From: UBA1731 sp963626295
GTDB lineage: Bacteria; Verrucomicrobiota; Kiritimatiellia; RFP12; UBA1067
Direction: 5' to 3'
Assembly: GCA_963626295.1 (NCBI GenBank)
Contig: CAVFWS010000065.1
Coordinates: 1-10,688, forward strand
Length of the DNA stretch: 10,688 bases
Shown: positions 6,685 through 10,688 of the stretch, one piece after another
Layout of the letters: each line of letters opens with the position of its first letter
How positions within the stretch are numbered: position 1 is the stretch's first letter
Position numbers and translations under genes: made by a program
The notes under the pieces: generated by a model
Told to the model about the DNA's origin: nothing
Databases searched by the model: none
What the model saw: only the letters and a program-made list of their open reading frames with translations

Positions 6685-9099
6685 TCAAAACAGCGTCATC
6701 TGACCGGGGATGTCCGAAAGGCGCTTGCGCGGACGCCTGACGATCTTCGGCTCGCACACGTCAAGCTCGTTTGCCTCAAGGTTCGCAAGTATCTTCTCCG
6801 CGCGATCCACCACCGCCGGCGGCAGACCGGCCATCGCCGCCACGTGTATGCCGAACGATTTCTCGGCGACGCCCGGGGCGACGCGCCGCAGGAACACGAT
6901 GCGGTCTCCATCCTGCTTCACGCGCACGGTCCAGTTCTTCACGCCGGGGAAGCGGCTCGAAAGGTCCGCGAGCTCATGGTAGTGCGTGGCGAAGAGCGTC
7001 TTGGCCTTCACGCGGGGATTCTCGTGGAGATACTCCGCCACGCTCCACGCTATCGATATGCCGTCGAAGGTGGACGTGCCGCGCCCGATCTCGTCAAGCA
7101 CGATGAGCGACTTCGGGGTCGCGTTGTTGAGGATGTTCGCGGTCTCCTGCATCTCCACGAGGAACGTCGAGCGCCCGCGCGAGAAATCATCCCCCGCGCC
7201 AATGCGGGTGAATATCCTGTCGATGGCGCCTACGTGCGCCCTTGACGCCGGGACGAATGACCCCATCTGCGCCATCGCCGCTATCGTCGCCACCTGGCGT
7301 ATGTAGGTGGACTTGCCGGCCATGTTCGGCCCGGTGATGAGCATTATCTGGTCCGTCGTGCCGTTCAGGTGCGTGGAGTTCGGGACGAACGGTTCGGCGT
7401 CCGGCAGCTGCTCTATTATCGGATGCCGGCCGTCCTCAATGTCCAGCGCGTCCGAATCGTCGACCAGGGGCCTCGCGTACCCGGCGGCAAGCGCGCGGTC
7501 GGCAAGGGAAAGCACCGCGTCAAGTTCGCCGATGGCCTTGGCCGTGCGCTGGACGGACACCGTATGCGCCGAGATCCGCTCCACGATCGAACGGAACAGG
7601 TCCTGCTCAAGCGCAAACGACCTTTCCTGTGCGCCCATGACCTTGCGCTCGTGCTCCGAAAGCTCGGGCGTCGTATAGCGCTCGCCCGTCGCTATCGTCT
7701 GCCGCCGCACATATTCAGGCGGCGCAAGGTGCGTCTGCGACTTCGCTATCTCTATGTAGAACCCGAACACGGAATTGCGGCGCACCTTCAGCGTCTTGAT
7801 GCCCGTGCGCGCGGTCTCGCGCGCCTGGTATTCGGCTATCCACTGGTGTCCCTTCGCCGCGAGGTCTCGCAACTCGTCGAGCTCCGCGCTGTATCCGGGG
7901 GCGATGAGGTTCCCCCCGGTGAGCAGGACGTTCGGGTCTTCGGCTATGCCGCGGTCTATCAGATCCACGATCTCGGACTCCGGCGAGAGCGTCGCGGCGA
8001 TGCCGGAAAGCGTTGCGCAGCTTGGCGCGACGCTTTCCCTGATTCCAGCGACGGGGCGGAGCGACTCCGCAAGGGACTTGAGGTCCCTGGCGTTGGCGCG
8101 TCCGGAATCCACCTTGGCTATGAGCCGCTCGAGGTCGCGCACGCCATCAAGCCTGGACTGCAGAAGCGATATCCTCGTGCGGTCTTCGACAAGGGCCTCC
8201 ACCGCGTCGAGGCGGGCGTTGATGTCCTCCGGGCGGCGAAGGGGCTGCCTGATCCACGCGGCGAGACGCCGCGCCCCCATCGGGGTCTTCGTGGCGTTCA
8301 GAGTCCCGAAGAGCGACGCCTCCCTTGACACGCCATCGCCCGGCAGCAGCGCGAGGTGGCGTATCGTGCCGGCGTCGAGCGCGAGCGTGTCGGATGACTC
8401 GACGAGGCGTATGGAGCGCACGTGGTCAACCGCATGGTGCAGGGTGGTGTGCACATAGTACAGCAAGGCTCCGGCGGCGGAAACCAGGTCCGGCTTGCCG
8501 ACAAGCCCGAAACCGTCAAGCGTGGCCACCCTGAAATGCCGGAGAAGCTCCTCGGTCGCCGCATCAAGGGAGAATGTCCAGCGGTTCGAGTCGTCCGGCC
8601 TCAGCGTCTCCGCCGGACGGCATCGCGCCATAGCATCGGACAGGTGACGCTCCGACTCGAACAGCTCCACCGAGAACTCGCCCGTGGAAAGGTCGAGAAG
8701 CGACAGCCCAAGCCCCGAGACGGCGGCGATGTAGTTGTTCGCGCACTCGTCAAGCAGGCCGTCCTCCGTGATCGTGCCCGGGGTCACTATGCGCGTCACC
8801 TCGCGCCTCACGAGTCCCTTGGCCAGCTTCGGGTCCTCCACCTGGTCGCAGAGCGCGGCGGTCATGCCGGCGCGGATGAGCTTGGCGAGGTACGTGTTCA
8901 GGGCATGGTACGGGATGCCGCACATGGGGGTGTTGCCGCGATGCGTAAGCGTAGCCCCAAGCACGGGTGCGGCCCTTATGGCGTCCTCCCCGAACATCTC
9001 GTAGAAATCGCCCAGCCTGAACATCAGGATGGCGCCGTTCGGTATCTCGGACTTTATCCTGAGATACTGGCGCATCATTGGTGTCAGCTCGTCTGCCAT
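6685..9099 (-). CDS. mutS: DNA mismatch repair protein MutS
   Basis: MutS recognises mismatches and small loops and, as an ATP-driven clamp, recruits MutL. The 804 residues carry all parts of MutS1: the mismatch-binding F-Y-E motif (F32, Y33, E34 in GDFYEMF), connector and lever domains, the clamp region with NSVFGFYIE (442-450), Walker A GPNMAGKST (590-598), DDFSRGRSTFLVEM (637-650), Walker B with LDEIGRGTSTFDG (668-680) and FATHYHEL (703-710). The protein is about 50 residues shorter than the E. coli one; the C-terminal tetramer region is reduced, but it ends in QMTLF, which fits a beta-clamp binding motif. mutL is not in the window. No Shine-Dalgarno precedes the ATG; TGA-TATAAT ends 8 nt before it, so the mRNA is probably leaderless or nearly so. 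Confidence 0.98.
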   Translation of the reverse strand: MADELTPMMRQYLRIKSEIPNGAILMFRLGDFYEMFGEDAIRAAPVLGATLTHRGNTPMCGIPYHALNTYLAKLIRAGMTAALCDQVEDPKLAKGLVRREVTRIVTPGTITEDGLLDECANNYIAAVSGLGLSLLDLSTGEFSVELFESERHLSDAMARCRPAETLRPDDSNRWTFSLDAATEELLRHFRVATLDGFGLVGKPDLVSAAGALLYYVHTTLHHAVDHVRSIRLVESSDTLALDAGTIRHLALLPGDGVSREASLFGTLNATKTPMGARRLAAWIRQPLRRPEDINARLDAVEALVEDRTRISLLQSRLDGVRDLERLIAKVDSGRANARDLKSLAESLRPVAGIRESVAPSCATLSGIAATLSPESEIVDLIDRGIAEDPNVLLTGGNLIAPGYSAELDELRDLAAKGHQWIAEYQARETARTGIKTLKVRRNSVFGFYIEIAKSQTHLAPPEYVRRQTIATGERYTTPELSEHERKVMGAQERSFALEQDLFRSIVERISAHTVSVQRTAKAIGELDAVLSLADRALAAGYARPLVDDSDALDIEDGRHPIIEQLPDAEPFVPNSTHLNGTTDQIMLITGPNMAGKSTYIRQVATIAAMAQMGSFVPASRAHVGAIDRIFTRIGAGDDFSRGRSTFLVEMQETANILNNATPKSLIVLDEIGRGTSTFDGISIAWSVAEYLHENPRVKAKTLFATHYHELADLSSRFPGVKNWTVRVKQDGDRIVFLRRVAPGVAEKSFGIHVAAMAGLPPAVVDRAEKILANLEANELDVCEPKIVRRPRKRLSDIPGQMTLF

Positions 9100-9107
9100 G
9101 GGGTGGT

Positions 9108-9116
9108 ATTATATCA
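9108..9116 (-). promoter_or_regulatory. Extended -10 promoter of mutS, predicted leaderless
   Basis: The 25-bp gap between the GT2 stop and mutS contains TGA-TATAAT followed by ACCACCCC and the ATG. Transcription is expected to start 1-2 nt before, or at, the start codon. The place for a -35 box lies inside the GT2 coding end and shows no TTGACA-like hexamer. The match with the gpsA promoter extends past the hexamer (TATAATACC in both). Confidence 0.72.
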
Positions 9117-9124
9117 CAGGCGGG

Positions 9125-10333
9125 CTAAGCGACCGTCCCGTGCGGGATCGGCATCCATCGGCGTACGGGACGGATGCGCGAACACAGTACCGAAGCGGAA
9201 ATGATGAGGGAGAACACCGGGAACGTGAGGATCGCCCAGAAGCGAGGACGCCGCTTCTGCGGCGAAAGCGCAACCGATGCCCATGCCGTGAACCACCCCA
9301 TCACGAACACGAAGAAGAACACGCCGAAAAAGAAGTGCATCGCCGCCGAGTCGAGCGCGCCGGTTGCGATGCGCACGGAAAGGGCCAGGAAGTTGAACAG
9401 CAGGATGAACGCCACGGACATTCCCGTCAGGATCGCGAAGAAACTGTCGAAGAGCCTCAGCGAAGGATGCCGCACCATCGTCCTGAGCCACGGCAGCAGG
9501 TACGTCTGCACGACCTGCCAGCCGCCAGTCGCCCAACGGCGGAGCTGCCGCCACATGTAGTGCATGGTCACGGGCTGCTCATCCGCATAATCAGCCTCCG
9601 GGACATATGCGACGCGCCCACCGCGCATGTTGGTCTGGACCGTGAATTCCACATCCTCAACCATGGTCTGCGTCCGCCAGCCATCCGGGCCGAGCGCCGA
9701 AAGGAGGAACGCGAACCCCGTGCCGGTAAGCTTGCCGGAAAGCCCCATGTTCGTCCTGACCCGATTCGAAAGCTCGTTCATCATGTCCCAGTAGACCGTG
9801 TACCATCCGGATACCAGGCTTGTGCGGGCATTCGACGAATGGCGGCGGCCGGTCACCACGGTCTCGCCATCCTGCAGCGCATCGTTCATCGCGTTGAACC
9901 AGCCGTCCGAGCAGATGTTGTCCGCATCGAATACGGCGACCGCGTCGCATCTTCGCTCTGCGGCGAGCCTCCTCAGTCCCCACGCAAGCACATCGCCCTT
10001 GCCGTGGCTCGGCTCGCTCTTCTCCCATACCGTCGCGCCGGCCTCGCGGGCAACGGCAGCGGTCCTGTCCGTGCAGTTGTCGGCAAGCACGATCACCTCG
10101 CGGCATTCACTCGGGTATCTGGACAGGAGCACGCTCTTTACGGGAAGGCGGATCACCGACTCTTCGTTCCTTGCGCACACGAGCACGGCGAACTTCAGCT
10201 TCCCGGAAGATTTCGGATGCCTCCTGGCCGGCTTTATGAGCCCGACAAGGACAATGAGCGTAGACCACAGGAACACCACGCTAAGGCCCATGCAGAGCAG
10301 GTCGCACACAAGCGAGACGTTGACGTTGGTCAT
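9125..10333 (-). CDS. Membrane-bound family 2 glycosyltransferase (processive type)
   Basis: The 402-residue protein has an N-terminal membrane segment (about 8-33), a cytosolic GT-A domain (about 46-270) and three further membrane segments (about 295-322, 332-355, 365-385). GT2 motifs are in order: CARNEE (53-58), DNCTDRT (85-91), the metal/nucleotide-binding DADN (136-139), TGTGFAF (203-209), the catalytic-base-type EDVE (226-229), and QLRRW (263-267), the Q-x-x-R-W motif of processive enzymes such as cellulose synthase and PgaC-type N-acetylglucosaminyltransferases. It probably adds sugars to an extracellular or surface polysaccharide, but donor and product cannot be named. GGAG stands 8 nt before the ATG. 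Its ATG overlaps the stop of a 20-codon leader ORF (ATGA). No other polysaccharide gene is adjacent, which is unusual for an exopolysaccharide synthase. Confidence 0.92.
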   Translation of the reverse strand: MTNVNVSLVCDLLCMGLSVVFLWSTLIVLVGLIKPARRHPKSSGKLKFAVLVCARNEESVIRLPVKSVLLSRYPSECREVIVLADNCTDRTAAVAREAGATVWEKSEPSHGKGDVLAWGLRRLAAERRCDAVAVFDADNICSDGWFNAMNDALQDGETVVTGRRHSSNARTSLVSGWYTVYWDMMNELSNRVRTNMGLSGKLTGTGFAFLLSALGPDGWRTQTMVEDVEFTVQTNMRGGRVAYVPEADYADEQPVTMHYMWRQLRRWATGGWQVVQTYLLPWLRTMVRHPSLRLFDSFFAILTGMSVAFILLFNFLALSVRIATGALDSAAMHFFFGVFFFVFVMGWFTAWASVALSPQKRRPRFWAILTFPVFSLIISASVLCSRIRPVRRWMPIPHGTVA

Positions 10334-10392
10334 TTGTCGATCTCCGGTGCGATCGCTTCAAGGGTGCATATGCCTGTCGCGGGTTTTTCCAT
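10330..10392 (-). CDS. Putative 20-residue leader ORF coupled to the GT2 gene
   Basis: Ten nt after a TATAAT element an ATG opens a 20-codon frame, MEKPATGICTLEAIAPEIDK, whose TGA overlaps the GT2 start codon as ATGA. No Shine-Dalgarno precedes it, as expected for near-leaderless translation. The GGAG that serves the GT2 start lies inside its codons 16-17. This arrangement would let ribosomes translating the leader re-initiate on GT2. The peptide shows no membrane segment or codon run typical of attenuation. It may be a real coupled leader or a chance frame in a 66-nt 5' leader. Confidence 0.45.
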   Translation of the reverse strand: MEKPATGICTLEAIAPEIDK

Positions 10393-10402
10393 ATGGCCGC
10401 AG

Positions 10403-10411
10403 ATTATACCA
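10403..10411 (-). promoter_or_regulatory. Extended -10 promoter of the leader ORF/GT2 unit
   Basis: The minus strand reads TGG-TATAAT, then CTGCGGCCAT and the leader ATG. The predicted start point is about 3 nt before this ATG and about 63 nt before the GT2 ATG. No -35 hexamer is seen; instead a 7-bp inverted repeat covers that area. This is the third TGn-TATAAT in the window placed within 10 nt of an ATG. Confidence 0.65.
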
Positions 10412-10436
10412 TACGCCACGCAACCGGCCCGTATGG
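10409..10436 (-). repeat. Inverted repeat next to the GT2 promoter
   Basis: CCATACG (10409-10415) and CGTATGG (10430-10436) are perfect 7-bp arms with 14 nt between them. The arms lie directly upstream of TATAAT and across the usual -35 position, and the inner end of one arm overlaps the TGG of the extended -10. Centre-to-centre spacing is 21 bp, two helical turns, which would suit a dimeric regulator. It may also be chance. Confidence 0.35.
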
Positions 10437-10479
10437 CGCAGTTGCGGGGCGCATGCGTTCGGGCGGAGCCCGGATCCCG

Positions 10480-10688
10480 TCAGACGTTGAGGGCCGCGTT
10501 GTCCTTCTTGACCGAACCCTTGTCGAGCCCCATCTTCTTGAGGTCGACGTTGACGACGCCCCACGGCGCGACGTTCCGCCAGTTGCCGCGCGTGAAGTCC
10601 GGGACCGAGACCGGCTTCGAGCCGTTGCGGACGGACGTCTCGGTGAGCTCGCAGAGGCAGCTCGTCGCCGCGAGGTCGTAGACGTCCA
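10480..10688 (-). CDS. C-terminal fragment, probable Gfo/Idh/MocA-family oxidoreductase
   Basis: An open frame enters from the right edge and ends in TGA at 10480, giving the last 68 residues of a protein. The part DVYDLAATSC, then TETSVRNGSKPVSVPD and FTRGNWRN, resembles the C-terminal end of NAD(P)-dependent Gfo/Idh/MocA oxidoreductases of Planctomycetes/Verrucomicrobia type, where a block of the form S..SV..G..P..vPDFTRG.W closes the domain. That recognition is from memory of the family. About 25 residues follow this block (VVNVDLKKMGLDKGSVKKDN and on), which is longer than I would expect. Codon use is strongly GTC/CTC/AAG biased. A short GC hairpin (10460-10472) follows the stop but has no T-tract. 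The start, the NAD-binding motif and the operon lie outside the window. Confidence 0.5.
   Translation of the reverse strand, partial: DVYDLAATSCLCELTETSVRNGSKPVSVPDFTRGNWRNVAPWGVVNVDLKKMGLDKGSVKKDNAALNV

Noticed and set aside
10460..10472. A 5-bp GC hairpin after the right-edge gene as a terminator
   Set aside because: The loop is only 3 nt and there is no T-run after it, so an intrinsic terminator is not supported.
9029..10681. A 550-codon plus-strand frame
   Set aside because: It spans antisense to the start of mutS, the GT2 gene and the intergenic promoter region. Crossing gene boundaries with no domain content marks it as a shadow.

Overview
All convincing genes in this roughly 60% G+C bacterial window lie on the minus strand, so it is read here from high to low coordinates. 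The gene set is bacterial: MutS, HU, GpsA, a GuaA synthetase, a secreted family 2 glycosidase, a membrane GT2 and a Gfo/Idh/MocA-type C-terminus. The carbohydrate genes and the conserved tail of the oxidoreductase would suit a host- or sediment-associated member of the Planctomycetes-Verrucomicrobia-Lentisphaerae/Kiritimatiellae group. That placement is an inference and is not proven by the sequence.

Layout from the right edge: the C-terminal 68 residues of a probable Gfo/Idh/MocA oxidoreductase (10480-10688); an extended -10 promoter, a 20-codon leader ORF and a processive-type GT2 glycosyltransferase joined by an ATGA overlap (10408 down to 9125); mutS with its own promoter in the 25-bp gap (9099-6685); a secreted GH2-type glycoside hydrolase 43 bp behind mutS (6641-3798); an HU-family protein with a sigma70-like promoter and a hairpin terminator (3767-3336); a GMP synthase that has only the ATP-pyrophosphatase half (3313-2318), closed by a strong intrinsic terminator; gpsA (2250-1264), whose promoter begins where that terminator's T-tract ends; a secreted SIMPL-domain protein 26 bp behind gpsA (1237-512); an A/T-richer spacer with two related palindromes in opposite orientation; and the start of an unrecognised ORF that runs off the left edge (298-1).

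Most genes are housekeeping or carbohydrate genes in short transcription units, and I see no defence, secretion or biosynthetic cluster. The main regulatory observation is that three units (gpsA, mutS, and the leader ORF before the GT2) share TGn-TATAAT followed after only 7-10 nt by ATG. They have no recognisable -35 box, and the ATGs have no Shine-Dalgarno sequence, which predicts leaderless or near-leaderless mRNAs. The other complete genes (SIMPL, guaA, HU, GH2, GT2) have ordinary purine-rich ribosome binding sites, so two modes of translation initiation appear to coexist. The other points of interest are the stand-alone GuaA synthetase half, the palindrome pair with a compensatory stem change, and the leader peptide coupled to the GT2. 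I found no clearly new multi-gene system.
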